A stretch of 64,000 bases of DNA, taken from contig DATMRS010000022.1 of NCBI GenBank assembly GCA_035566015.1, forward strand, positions 124,001 through 188,000, read 5' to 3'. The DNA is from DATMRS01 sp035566015 (GTDB taxonomy: Bacteria; Pseudomonadota; Alphaproteobacteria; Sphingomonadales; Sphingomonadaceae). Positions within the stretch are counted from its first letter, which is position 1, and the number at the start of each line of letters is the position of its first letter. Made by a program: the position numbers and the translations under genes. Positions 24,036 to 32,768 of the stretch are shown in pieces. Below the pieces are notes generated by a model. That model was not told the DNA's origin and did no database searches. It worked only from the letters and a program-made list of their open reading frames with translations.

Positions 24036-26015
24036 ATGTCCGTTGCCCCCCAAAAGCTCGCCAACGCGATCCGCGCGTTGTCGATGGATGCCGTGGAGGC
24101 GGCCAATTCCGGCCATCCCGGCATGCCGATGGGCATGGCCGACGTCGCGACGGCGCTGTTCACCCGCTATCTGAAATATGATCCGCAGGCGCCCGACTGG
24201 GCCGATCGCGACCGTTTCGTGCTGTCGGCCGGCCACGGATCGATGCTGCTTTATTCGCTGCTGCACCTCACCGGCTATGCGCGGCCGACGATCGAGGACA
24301 TCCGCAATTTCCGCCAGCTCGGCAGCCCCTGCGCCGGCCATCCGGAGAATTTCGAGCTGCCCGGTGTCGAGGTGACGACGGGGCCGCTGGGGCAGGGGCT
24401 TGCCATGGCGGTGGGCCTCGCGCTGGCGGAGCGGCATCTGAACGCCACCTTCGGCGACGATCTGGTCGATCACCGTACCTGGGCGATCGCGGGCGACGGC
24501 TGCCTGATGGAAGGCATCAACCATGAGGCGGTGGGCCTTGCCGGGCATCTGAAGCTCGGGCGACTGATCGTGCTGTGGGACGATAATCGCATCACCATCG
24601 ACGGTGCGGTGTCGCTGTCGTCGAGCGAGAATGTGCTGGGGCGCTATGATGCGTCGGGCTGGCACACCGTTTCGTGCGACGGGCACGATCCGGCCGATGT
24701 CGCCCGCGCGATCGAGGAAGCGATCGCCGACCCGCGCCCCTCGATCGTCGCGTGCCGCACGATCATCGGCTATGGCGCGCCCAACAAGCAGGGCACGTCG
24801 GCGACGCACGGTGCGGCGCTGGGCGCGGCCGAAGTCGCGGCGGCGCGTGAGACGCTGGGCTGGAACGCGGCCCCCTTCGAGATTCCCGAGGACATACGCG
24901 CCGCGTGGCTGGAAGCCGGTGCGCGCGGCGGCTCCGTGCGCGCGGCATGGGAAGCCCGGCTGGCGGGCCATGCCGATGGGGCCGAGTTCACGCGGCGGAT
25001 GAAGGGCGATCTGCCCGCCGACTTCTCGCTCGATACCTATCTGGCGGGGCTGCTGGCCGAACCGCAGAAGGTGGCGACGCGCAAGGCGTCCGAAATGGTG
25101 CTGGGCGCGATCAATCCGCAGGTGCCCGAAACGGTAGGCGGGTCCGCCGACCTCACCGGATCGAACAACACCAAGAGCAAGGATCAGACGCCGCTGACGG
25201 CGGACGATTATGCCGGGCGCTACGTCTATTACGGCATCCGCGAGTTCGGCATGGCTGCGGCGATGAACGGCATGGCGCTGCACGGCGGCGTCATCCCCTA
25301 TGGCGGCACCTTCCTCGTCTTTTCGGATTATGCCCGGCCGGCGATCCGCCTGTCCGCGCTGCAGCGCGCGCGCGTCGTCTATGTGATGACGCATGATTCG
25401 ATCGGGCTGGGCGAGGACGGGCCGACGCATCAGCCGGTCGAGCATCTGATGGCGCTGCGGGTCATTCCCAACCTCGACGTCTACCGGCCCGCCGATACGA
25501 TCGAGACGGCGGAATGCTGGGCGCTGGCGCTGGCGAAGGCGGACGGCCCCTCGCTGCTCGCGCTGTCGCGCCAGAACCTGCCGCAGGTACGTGATGATGC
25601 GTCGGAAAATCTCTCGGCGAAGGGAGCCTATCGCCTGCGCGCCGCGAAGGCCACGCGCCGCGTCGTGCTGATCGCCAGCGGTTCGGAGGTGGAGATCGCG
25701 CTGGCCGCCGCCGATCGGCTGGAGGCCGAGGGCGTGGGCGCGGACGTGGTGTCGATGCCCTGCTGGTCGCGCTTCGACGCGCAGTCGGCGGCTTATCGCG
25801 ATTCGGTGCTGCCCGAGGATGTGCTGCGCGTCTCGATCGAGGCGGGAACCACGGTCGGCTGGGAACGCTATGTCGGCCTGAAGGGGCTGCGCATCGGAAT
25901 CGACGGCTATGGCGCTTCCGCGCCCGCGCCGGACCTGTATGAGCATTTCGGGCTTGCGCCCGCCACCATCGCGTCGCGCGTGCAGGCGGCGCTCGCTGAC
26001 ACGCAAGGGAGATAG
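24036..26015 (+). CDS. tkt: Transketolase
   Basis: 659 aa. Thiamine-diphosphate enzyme of the pentose phosphate pathway moving two-carbon units between sugar phosphates. Motifs: AANSGHPGMPMGMAD, RDRFVLSAGHGSMLLYSLLHL, the TPP motif AIAGDGCLMEGINHEAVGLAG ending near DDNRIT, and in the pyrimidine domain GIREFGMAAAMNGMALHGG and DSIGLGEDGPTHQP. The long upstream frame to 23121 runs through zapA antisense and is not coding. Five bases separate tkt from gap, so they form one operon. Confidence 0.97.
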   Translation: MSVAPQKLANAIRALSMDAVEAANSGHPGMPMGMADVATALFTRYLKYDPQAPDWADRDRFVLSAGHGSMLLYSLLHLTGYARPTIEDIRNFRQLGSPCAGHPENFELPGVEVTTGPLGQGLAMAVGLALAERHLNATFGDDLVDHRTWAIAGDGCLMEGINHEAVGLAGHLKLGRLIVLWDDNRITIDGAVSLSSSENVLGRYDASGWHTVSCDGHDPADVARAIEEAIADPRPSIVACRTIIGYGAPNKQGTSATHGAALGAAEVAAARETLGWNAAPFEIPEDIRAAWLEAGARGGSVRAAWEARLAGHADGAEFTRRMKGDLPADFSLDTYLAGLLAEPQKVATRKASEMVLGAINPQVPETVGGSADLTGSNNTKSKDQTPLTADDYAGRYVYYGIREFGMAAAMNGMALHGGVIPYGGTFLVFSDYARPAIRLSALQRARVVYVMTHDSIGLGEDGPTHQPVEHLMALRVIPNLDVYRPADTIETAECWALALAKADGPSLLALSRQNLPQVRDDASENLSAKGAYRLRAAKATRRVVLIASGSEVEIALAAADRLEAEGVGADVVSMPCWSRFDAQSAAYRDSVLPEDVLRVSIEAGTTVGWERYVGLKGLRIGIDGYGASAPAPDLYEHFGLAPATIASRVQAALADTQGR

Positions 26016-26020
26016 ACGAC

Positions 26021-27028
26021 ATGGCGAAGGTTGCGATCAACGGATTCGGGCGGATCGGCCGGCTCGTCGCGCGGGCGATCCTCGCGAAGCCGGAGAGCGG
26101 ACTGGAACTGGTCTCGATCAACGATCTGGGCGACGCGAAGGCGAACGCGTTGCTATTCAAGCGCGATTCGGTGCACGGCGCCTATCCGGGCACCGTCGAG
26201 GTGGACGGCAACGACCTCATCATCGACGGGAAGCGCGTCCATGTCACCGCCGAGCGCGATCCGGCCAAGCTGCCGCACGCGGCGAACGGCATCGACATCG
26301 CGATCGAATCGACTGGCTTCTTCACCGATCGCGCCTCGGCCGAAAAGCATCTCGCGGCGGGTGCGAAGCGCGTCCTGATCTCGGCGCCGGGCAAGAATGT
26401 CGACCTGACCGTCGTCTATGGCGTCAACCATGACAAGCTGACCGGCGATCACAAGATCGTTTCCAACGCGTCCTGCACCACCAACTGCCTCGCGCCGCTG
26501 GTGAAGGTGCTGCATGAGAAGTTGGGCGTCGAGCGCGGTCTGATGACGACGATCCACGCTTATACCAACGACCAGAAGATCCTCGACCAGATCCACAGCG
26601 ATCCGCGCCGGGCGCGCGCCGCCGCGATGTCGATGATCCCGACGACCACGGGCGCGGCGCGCGCCGTGACCGAGGTGCTGCCCGAACTGAAGGGCAAGCT
26701 GGACGGATCGTCGGTGCGCGTGCCGACGCCGAACGTCAGCCTCGTCGATTTCACCTTCACCCCGTCGCGCGACACGACCCGCGACGAGGTGAACGCGCTG
26801 CTTAAGGCAGCGTCGGAAAGCGGCCCGCTCAAGGGCATTCTCGCTTATTCGGAGGAGCCGCTCGTCTCGATCGACTATAATCACAATCCGGCGTCGTCGA
26901 CGATCGACAGCCTGGAAACTGCGGTGCTGGAAGGCAAGCTGGTGCGCGTCGTGTCCTGGTACGACAATGAGTGGGGCTTCTCGAACCGGATGGTCGACAC
27001 CGCGTCGGCGATCGCGAAGCTCATCTGA
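26021..27028 (+). CDS. gap: Glyceraldehyde-3-phosphate dehydrogenase, type I
   Basis: 335 aa. NAD-binding N-terminus VAINGFGRIGRLVARAIL, catalytic Cys152 in SNASCTTNCLAPL, and His region TIHAYTNDQKILDQIHSDPRRARA, ending with SWYDNEWGFSNRM. Oxidises glyceraldehyde 3-phosphate to 1,3-bisphosphoglycerate. Between tkt and pgk in one operon, as in many alphaproteobacteria. Confidence 0.97.
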   Translation: MAKVAINGFGRIGRLVARAILAKPESGLELVSINDLGDAKANALLFKRDSVHGAYPGTVEVDGNDLIIDGKRVHVTAERDPAKLPHAANGIDIAIESTGFFTDRASAEKHLAAGAKRVLISAPGKNVDLTVVYGVNHDKLTGDHKIVSNASCTTNCLAPLVKVLHEKLGVERGLMTTIHAYTNDQKILDQIHSDPRRARAAAMSMIPTTTGAARAVTEVLPELKGKLDGSSVRVPTPNVSLVDFTFTPSRDTTRDEVNALLKAASESGPLKGILAYSEEPLVSIDYNHNPASSTIDSLETAVLEGKLVRVVSWYDNEWGFSNRMVDTASAIAKLI

Positions 27029-27039
27029 CGGGGCGGGGC

Positions 27040-28239
27040 ATGGCTGGCTTCCGCACGCTCGACGATATCGGCGACGTCCAGGGCAAGAGGGTGCTCGTCC
27101 GCGAGGATCTGAACGTGCCGATGGACGGCGCGACGGTGACGGACGACACGCGGCTGCGCGCCGCCGCGCCGACGCTCTCCGAACTGTCGGACAAGGGCGC
27201 GATCGTGCTCGTGCTCGCCCATTTCGGGCGGCCAAAGGGCGAGCGGGTGCCATCCATGTCGCTGGAACAGGTGGTCGCGCCGCTCGCGCATGTGTTGGGC
27301 CGGCCTGTCCGCTTCATCGGCGATTGCTGCAACGAGGTGGCCGAGGCAGGCGTGGGGGCGATGAAGCCGGGCGAGATCGCCGTCCTCGAAAATACCCGCT
27401 TCCATTCTGGCGAGGAGGCCAATCGGCCCCGGCTCGTCGAGGGCATCGCCAAGCTGGGCGATCTCTATGTCAACGACGCCTTTTCCGCCGCGCATCGCGC
27501 CCATGCCTCAACCGAGGGGCTGGCGCATGTCCTCCCCGCCTTCGCAGGCCGGGCGATGCAGGCGGAACTGGAGGCGCTCGAAAAGGCGCTCGGCAAACCC
27601 GAGCATCCCATTGCGGCGGTCGTCGGCGGCGCGAAAGTGTCGACCAAGCTCGATGTGCTCACCCATCTCGTCGACAAGGTCGATCATCTCATCATTGGCG
27701 GCGGCATGGCGAACACCTTCCTTGCCGCGCGCGGCATCGACGTCGGCAAGTCGCTGTGCGAGCATGATCTGGGCGAGACGGCGCGCTCGATCCTCGATGC
27801 GGCCGACAAGGCGAACTGCACCGTCCACCTGCCCTATGACGTAGTGGTCGCGAAGGAATTCCGGGCGCATGCGCCCTCGCGCGTCGCCAACGTGCATGAG
27901 GTGGCGGCCGACGAGATGATTCTCGACGTGGGCCCCGCCGCGGTCGAGGCACTGGCGGACGTGCTCAAGACCTGCCGGACGTTGGTGTGGAACGGCCCGC
28001 TGGGCGCGTTCGAGACGCCGCCGTTCGACGCAGCGACGGCCGCGTTGGCGAAGACGGCGGCGGCACTGACCGCCAGCGGGGCGCTGGTGTCCGTAGCCGG
28101 CGGCGGCGACACCGTCGCGGCGCTCAACCAGGCGGGCGTGACCGATGATTTCACCTTCGTCTCGACGGCGGGCGGCGCCTTTCTCGAATGGATGGAGGGT
28201 AAGGAATTACCGGGCGTCAAGGCGCTGGAGACGCACTGA
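27040..28239 (+). CDS. pgk: Phosphoglycerate kinase
   Basis: 399 aa. Signature RVLVREDLNVPMDGATVTDDTRL, substrate loops AHFGRPKGER and ENTRFHSGEEAN, and the ATP-binding end VAGGGDTVAALNQAGVTDDFTFVSTAGGAFLEW. Catalyses the first ATP-forming step of glycolysis. It begins 11 bases after the gap stop at ATG 27040 (GGGGCGGGGC just upstream). A 149-base gap, possibly with its own promoter, separates it from fba. Confidence 0.97.
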   Translation: MAGFRTLDDIGDVQGKRVLVREDLNVPMDGATVTDDTRLRAAAPTLSELSDKGAIVLVLAHFGRPKGERVPSMSLEQVVAPLAHVLGRPVRFIGDCCNEVAEAGVGAMKPGEIAVLENTRFHSGEEANRPRLVEGIAKLGDLYVNDAFSAAHRAHASTEGLAHVLPAFAGRAMQAELEALEKALGKPEHPIAAVVGGAKVSTKLDVLTHLVDKVDHLIIGGGMANTFLAARGIDVGKSLCEHDLGETARSILDAADKANCTVHLPYDVVVAKEFRAHAPSRVANVHEVAADEMILDVGPAAVEALADVLKTCRTLVWNGPLGAFETPPFDAATAALAKTAAALTASGALVSVAGGGDTVAALNQAGVTDDFTFVSTAGGAFLEWMEGKELPGVKALETH

Positions 28240-28388
28240 ACCTTCCGCCCGGCGCCTCGTTCCTGCGGATGCCGGGTGATGGGTTGGGAGCGCGGGCCGA
28301 ACCGATATCGCTTTTGCATTGGTCCAGTTGCCCGGTGTCTCCGGGCGGGGTATCGGCAGGCCCGAACAGCCGACATGGAGATGATCAG

Positions 28389-29303
28389 ATGAGCTTCACG
28401 CCGACCGTCAGGAAAATCCTTTCGCATTATGAGAGCGACAATCCGGGCACCAAGGCCAATCTTGCCCGCATCCTGACCCACGGCCGCCTCGGCGGCACCG
28501 GCAAGCTTATCATCCTGCCGGTCGATCAGGGATTCGAGCATGGACCCGCGCGCAGCTTCGCGGTCAACCCGCCGGCCTATGATCCTTATTATCATTACCA
28601 GCTCGCGATCGATGCGGGGCTTTCGGCCTATGCCGCGCCGCTCGGCATGATCGAGACGGGGGCGGACACCTTCGCCGGGCAGATTCCGACGATCCTCAAG
28701 CTGAACTCGTCGAATAGCTGGGCGACCACGGCCGATCAGGCGGTGACGGGTTCGGTGGACGATGCGCTGCGGCTCGGCTGCGCTGCGATCGGCTTTACCA
28801 TCTATCCCGGTTCGGATCATGCCTTCGACATGATGGAAGAGATCAGGGAATTGCGCGCGGAGGCGGCTTCGGTGGGCCTCGCGACGGTGATCTGGTCCTA
28901 CCCACGCGGCGGCAATCTTTCTAAGGAGGGCGAACTGGCGCTCGACGTCGGCGCCTATGCCGCACAGATGGCGGCCTTGCTCGGCGCGCACATCATCAAG
29001 GTGAAGCTGCCGACCGCGCATATCGAGCAGAAGGAAGCTCAGAAGGCCTATGAGGGGGGCGACTGGTCCACTCAGGCGAAGCGGGTGGCGCATGTCGTCC
29101 AGTCGAGCTTCGACGGGCGGCGGATCGTGATCTTCTCGGGCGGAGCGGCGAAGGGCGCGGACGCGGTCTATCAGGACGCGCGCGACATTCGTGACGGCGG
29201 CGGCTTCGGCTCGATCATCGGGCGCAACACCTTCCAGCGCTCGCGCGAGGACGCGCTGGCGATGCTCGACAAGCTGGTCCGCATCTACAAGGGCGAGGAA
29301 TGA
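28389..29303 (+). CDS. fbaB: Class I fructose-bisphosphate aldolase (FbaB/DhnA type)
   Basis: 304 aa. Schiff-base aldolase of the archaeal/DhnA branch: GKLIILPVDQGFEHGPA, GMIETGADTFAGQIPTILKLN, and the lysine-containing strand HIIKVKLPTAH. Its C-terminus has IFSGGAAKGADAVYQDARDI and GSIIGRNTFQRSREDAL (phosphate binding). Cleaves fructose 1,6-bisphosphate. ATG 28389 sits after GGAGATGATCAG. The last bases overlap the thiE-like start (ATGA). Confidence 0.93.
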   Translation: MSFTPTVRKILSHYESDNPGTKANLARILTHGRLGGTGKLIILPVDQGFEHGPARSFAVNPPAYDPYYHYQLAIDAGLSAYAAPLGMIETGADTFAGQIPTILKLNSSNSWATTADQAVTGSVDDALRLGCAAIGFTIYPGSDHAFDMMEEIRELRAEAASVGLATVIWSYPRGGNLSKEGELALDVGAYAAQMAALLGAHIIKVKLPTAHIEQKEAQKAYEGGDWSTQAKRVAHVVQSSFDGRRIVIFSGGAAKGADAVYQDARDIRDGGGFGSIIGRNTFQRSREDALAMLDKLVRIYKGEE

Positions 29304-30007
29304 GCGAAACGCCTCTTCCCGAGCCGGAAGAGGAGGGGATCGGCCTCGATCCCCATTTCGCCGATCGGTTCGAGCAGGAGCCGAAGCCGCCCTGTCAACT
29401 CTATCTGATCTCGCCGGCCGCGATCGATGACGGGTTCGCGCGCCGGCTGGCGGCCGCGCTCGACGCCGGGCCAGTCGCGGCGTTCCAGCTTCGGCTCAAG
29501 GGGATCGGCGAACATGCGATCGCGCGGGCGGCGGAGCCGTTGCAGCGGGTCTGCGCCGATCGCGAGGTCGCTTTCCTCATCAATGACAGCGTCGCGCTGG
29601 CGAAGCGGCTGGGCGCGGACGGCGTCCATCTCGGGCAGGGGGATGGCGATCCGCGCGAGGCGCGGCAAATACTGGGCCGCGAGGCGCAGATCGGCGTCAC
29701 CTGCCATGATAGCCGCCATCTCGCGATGGAGGCAGGCGAGGCGGGTGCGGACTATGTTGCTTTCGGCGCCTTCTATCCCACCACGACCAAGGAAACGCGG
29801 CACCGGCCCGATCCCTCGATCCTCTCCTGGTGGAATATGCTGTTCGCGGTCCCCAGCGTCGCGATCGGCGGGATCACGCCGGCCAATGCCTTGCCGCTGG
29901 TGAAGGCAGGCGCGGATTTCCTCGCCATCTCGGGCGCGGTGTGGAACGATTCCGACGGCGAGGCTGCGGCGGTGCGGAAGTTCAGGGATGTGCTCGCAGG
30001 TGAGTAG
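29300..30007 (+). CDS. thiE: Thiamine phosphate synthase family protein
   Basis: 235 aa TIM barrel. ThiE features: QLRLKG (normally QxRxK), LINDSVALAKRLGADGVHLGQGDGDPREAR, the PPi/thiazole loop FGAFYPTTTKE (family usually FGPxxxTxTK), and IGGITPANALPLVKAGADFLAISGAVW. It joins HMP-PP and thiazole phosphate to give thiamine phosphate. A 30-residue acidic N-terminal extension precedes the barrel. It overlaps fba by four bases; several TPP enzymes (transketolase, the enzyme at 57.8-59.4 kb) depend on its product. Confidence 0.85.
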   Translation: MSETPLPEPEEEGIGLDPHFADRFEQEPKPPCQLYLISPAAIDDGFARRLAAALDAGPVAAFQLRLKGIGEHAIARAAEPLQRVCADREVAFLINDSVALAKRLGADGVHLGQGDGDPREARQILGREAQIGVTCHDSRHLAMEAGEAGADYVAFGAFYPTTTKETRHRPDPSILSWWNMLFAVPSVAIGGITPANALPLVKAGADFLAISGAVWNDSDGEAAAVRKFRDVLAGE

Positions 30008-30046
30008 CGGCGAACTGGAAAGGTCTTCCGGAGCGCCAGTCCGCCG
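30008..30046 (+). terminator. Stem-loop after thiE
   Basis: CGGCG-A-ACTGG (30008-30018) pairs with CCAGT-C-CGCCG (30036-30046), leaving one internal mismatch. It starts at the thiE stop. No T run follows, so this may be a factor-dependent or weak terminator. Confidence 0.4.
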
Positions 30047-30375
30047 AAAACATATGTGTACAGGCAGTAGCTCTATACAAGATCGAGCGTCGGCACGTTC
30101 TTGAACACGAATCGATGCATTGCAGGCGCTGTTGGATCGTTTCCGGCCGCGCGCGACCATATCTGTCGAGCCTCCCTCCGGAGGTGGATTCGGCGGTATC
30201 TCTAACAGTTGCGCACGGATCGGCGGCGCTTCGATCTGACATTTGAACGGGCACGCGACCCGGGTCAACCTGATCCTCCCGGATATCCAGCTATTGAGTT
30301 GATTATGTCCTCTTGTGAGTTTAGGTTGCATAAGTCATCTAATTCTGGGTGACGCGCATGATCGCAGGAGAGAGC
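30047..30375 (+). promoter_or_regulatory. Non-coding region upstream of the azoreductase, with TGATTATGTCC element
   Basis: About 330 bases without a plausible gene. It has lower GC than its surroundings towards the 3' end. At 30300-30310 it contains TGATTATGTCC, one copy of a motif (TGAY-TAW-GTCM) also found at 32729-32739 and 35744-35754 in front of other genes of this cluster. ACATATGT (about 30050) is a small palindrome. It marks the boundary between housekeeping genes and the catabolic region. Confidence 0.5.
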
Positions 30376-30984
30376 ATGATCAGGCTGCTGCACGTCCAGT
30401 CGAGCCCGAACCTCGTGAACTCGGTAACGCGCGGGCTCAGCAGCGAGTTTGTCGAGCGTTGGCAGGGAAGCCACCCCAGCACTGAGGTCGAGACGCTCGA
30501 TCTCGCCCGCGATCCCCTGCCGCATTGGGGGCCGGAGGCGATCAGGGGTTTCATGACGCCCGAAGGCGAGCGCACGCCCGAGGGGCAGGCCGCGGTCGAC
30601 CTTTCCGAGCGGCTGATCCGGCAGGTCGAGGCGGCCAGGATACTGGTGATCGGCTGCCCGATGTACAACATGTCGATGCCGACGCAGCTCAAGAGCTGGA
30701 TCGATCATCTGACGCGCGCGGGGCGGACGTTCAAATTCACGGGGCAGGGCCAGTATAAGGGGCTCATCTGGGACAAGAAGGCCTTCGTGATCCTCTCGCG
30801 CGGCGGCGATTACAGCCAGCCGCCCGCCAGCGCGTCGGATTTTCAGGAGCCGCTGCTGCGCGCCAATCTCGGCCTCATCGGTATCACCGACGTCACCTTC
30901 ATTCGCGCCGAGGGGCAACGGCTGCAGGAGGCCGCCAGCTATGTGGCGGTCGCGCGCGACACCATCGCCTGGATCGCGGGCTGA
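30376..30984 (+). CDS. FMN-dependent NADH azoreductase (AzoR family)
   Basis: 202 aa flavodoxin-like fold. Begins MIRLLHVQSSPNLVNSVTRGLS and holds the AzoR signature PMYNMSMPTQLKSWIDHLTR followed by AGRTFKFTGQGQYKGL. Such enzymes reduce azo dyes, quinones and nitro compounds with NAD(P)H. AGGAG at 30366-30370 precedes the ATG. It is the first gene of a short operon with the flavin monooxygenase (13-base gap), so quinone reduction or supply of reduced flavin is a plausible role. Confidence 0.88.
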   Translation: MIRLLHVQSSPNLVNSVTRGLSSEFVERWQGSHPSTEVETLDLARDPLPHWGPEAIRGFMTPEGERTPEGQAAVDLSERLIRQVEAARILVIGCPMYNMSMPTQLKSWIDHLTRAGRTFKFTGQGQYKGLIWDKKAFVILSRGGDYSQPPASASDFQEPLLRANLGLIGITDVTFIRAEGQRLQEAASYVAVARDTIAWIAG

Positions 30985-30997
30985 AGGAGGCCGAGCC

Positions 30998-32230
30998 ATG
31001 AGCACCGCCGCGAAAATCGCCTTGCCTGCCGATGATGTCGCCGCACGCTGGGCGCCCGGTTCCACTCTCACCAGCAGGGTGGCGGCCCTCCTGCCGCGTA
31101 TTGCGGAACTCGCACCCGAAACCGAACGAAATCGCCGCGTTTCGGACGAGATTATCGAGGCGCTGCGCCAGGCGGGCATGTGGCGCGTCTATGTGCCCAG
31201 GGAATATGGCGGCACCGAAGAGAGCATATTGGAAGTGGTCCGCGCGATCCGCATGGTCGCGACGGTGTGCGCCTCGACCGCCTGGGTGATCGGTGTGCTC
31301 TGCGCCCATCCTTTCATAACCAGCCTGTATTCGCGCAAAGTGCAGGACGAATTCTGGGCGAGCGGGCCCGATACGCTCGCCTCCACCTCCGGTCTGCCGA
31401 TCACGCGTGCGCGCATCGTCGACGGCGGGCTGCGCATCACCGGGCGTTTCCCCTTCTCCAGCGGATCGGTCAATGCAAGCTGGGCGATGGTCGGCGTCAG
31501 CGCGCCCGACCTTTCGCAGAAGAATAGCGAGCGTTTCCGCACGCCCTATTTCTGCCTCGTCCCCCGGACTGACTATGACATAGAGGATAATTGGCACGTC
31601 ATGGGGCTTGCCGGCACGGCGAGCCGTGATCTTGTCTTCGACGACGTGTTCGTCCCTTCCTATCGGATCGAGATGAGTGCCGCGATGACCAATCGCTATA
31701 CGAAAGGCGAGGGGCTGCATCAGGGGCCGCTCTGGAACGCGGGCTATGGCGCGACGATCGGCACGGCGCTTACCCCTGTATTTCTCGGGCTTGCCGATGC
31801 GATTCTGGCGGCCGTCACCAGGCGGGTCCAGGGCCGGACCGTGCCCGGCACGCGCATACCGACCAACTCGGTTCCCAATTCGATGCGCCTATCCGAATCG
31901 ACGCTGGAACTGCGCGCCTGCACCTTGCTGTGGGAGGATTATATCAAGCGGATCGAGGATCGCGCCGCGGCCGGCATCCTGCCTGACGAGGACTTTATCG
32001 CCAATGCCGGCGCCACCAACGTCTATGTGCAGGAACTGGCGACGCGCACGATCGATCGCCTGTTCGCGGTTGCCGGCGGTTCGTCGATCCGGCTCGACAA
32101 TCCGATCCAGCGCATGTGGCGCGATGCCCATGCGGGGCGCAGCCATATCGCCAATGAATATGATCCCTCCGCGCAGGCGTTCGGCCGGCATATTCTGGGA
32201 TTGCCCGCCGGTGGGCGCTGGGGCGGCTGA
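30998..32230 (+). CDS. Acyl-CoA-dehydrogenase-fold flavin monooxygenase (HsaA/DszC-like oxygenase component)
   Basis: 410 aa. The fold is that of acyl-CoA dehydrogenases (RRVSDEIIEALRQAGMWRVYVPREYGG, then ITGRFPFSSGSVNASWAMVG and NWHVMGLAGTASRDLVFDDVFVP). The typical fatty acyl-CoA catalytic glutamate motif is missing, and the end RMWRDAHAGRSHIANEYDPSAQAFGRHILG matches group D flavin-dependent hydroxylases (HsaA, HpaB-relatives). These oxygenate phenolic substrates using FADH2/FMNH2 from a separate reductase, probably the split-barrel protein at 34047. AAGGAGG at 30984-30990 precedes the ATG. Confidence 0.82.
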   Translation: MSTAAKIALPADDVAARWAPGSTLTSRVAALLPRIAELAPETERNRRVSDEIIEALRQAGMWRVYVPREYGGTEESILEVVRAIRMVATVCASTAWVIGVLCAHPFITSLYSRKVQDEFWASGPDTLASTSGLPITRARIVDGGLRITGRFPFSSGSVNASWAMVGVSAPDLSQKNSERFRTPYFCLVPRTDYDIEDNWHVMGLAGTASRDLVFDDVFVPSYRIEMSAAMTNRYTKGEGLHQGPLWNAGYGATIGTALTPVFLGLADAILAAVTRRVQGRTVPGTRIPTNSVPNSMRLSESTLELRACTLLWEDYIKRIEDRAAAGILPDEDFIANAGATNVYVQELATRTIDRLFAVAGGSSIRLDNPIQRMWRDAHAGRSHIANEYDPSAQAFGRHILGLPAGGRWGG

Positions 32231-32307
32231 GAGCGGGCCGTGGACCGGCGCCGCCATTGGCGATAGTCTTCGCGAACAGGAAATTTTCACAGCGGAATCG
32301 GAGAATC

Positions 32308-32676
32308 ATGATGACCAATGCGCCCAAACCGACGCTCTATCTGAAGCGCTCCTGCCCGTTCTGCCTGAAACTTCGCATCTTTCTTACCGAAGCGGGACTA
32401 GCGGACCGGTTCCACTATACGGTGTTCGATGATGGCGACGAGACGCACAAGGCATTGCGCGCGCGGATGGAGCAGGCAGGCCAGCAGCCGAGTTTCCCCG
32501 CGGCCGAAATCACGCCCGGTAAACTGGAAACCGGCACCGACGATCTGATCGCGCGCTTCGCAAAGGATGCGGGCGTCGATCCCGCCTCGATGCCGCTGCT
32601 CCAATATTATAGCGAGGGCGTCTTCAAGCGGTATGGCGAGATGTTCCAGGAGCTTCGCTCGCTCAAGGCGGCATAG
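32308..32676 (+). CDS. Glutaredoxin/GST-N-like thioredoxin-fold protein
   Basis: 122 aa. Starts MMTNAPKPTLYLKRSCPFCLKLRIFLTEAG, with Cys16-Pro-Phe-Cys19, a glutaredoxin-like active site. The remainder keeps the beta-alpha order of a thioredoxin fold but lacks the canonical cis-Pro TVP motif (PSFPAAE may replace it). Likely a glutathione-dependent reductase or a GST-N-domain-only protein. It lies 77 bases after the monooxygenase gene and may use glutathione in the same pathway as the beta-etherase-like GST at 35807. Confidence 0.72.
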   Translation: MMTNAPKPTLYLKRSCPFCLKLRIFLTEAGLADRFHYTVFDDGDETHKALRARMEQAGQQPSFPAAEITPGKLETGTDDLIARFAKDAGVDPASMPLLQYYSEGVFKRYGEMFQELRSLKAA

Positions 32677-32728
32677 TCTCGCATCGGCGCGGTGCCGGTG
32701 ACGGCACCAGCCTCGCGTGGTTTTCAGA

Positions 32729-32739
32729 GGACTTAGTCA
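32729..32739 (+). promoter_or_regulatory. TGACTAAGTCC element before the tandem-MarR gene
   Basis: The minus strand reads TGACTAAGTCC, matching the elements at 30300 and 35744. It is 30 bases upstream of the regulator's GTG start, a suitable place for autoregulation. Confidence 0.45.
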
Positions 32740-32768
32740 TCACGCCGGGAAGATCGAGGGCGGATAGC

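Noticed and set aside
23727..26006. Long minus-strand open frame opposite transketolase
   Set aside because: Only its last 72 codons (23499-23717) look like a gene; the rest is antisense to tkt with shadow-like composition.
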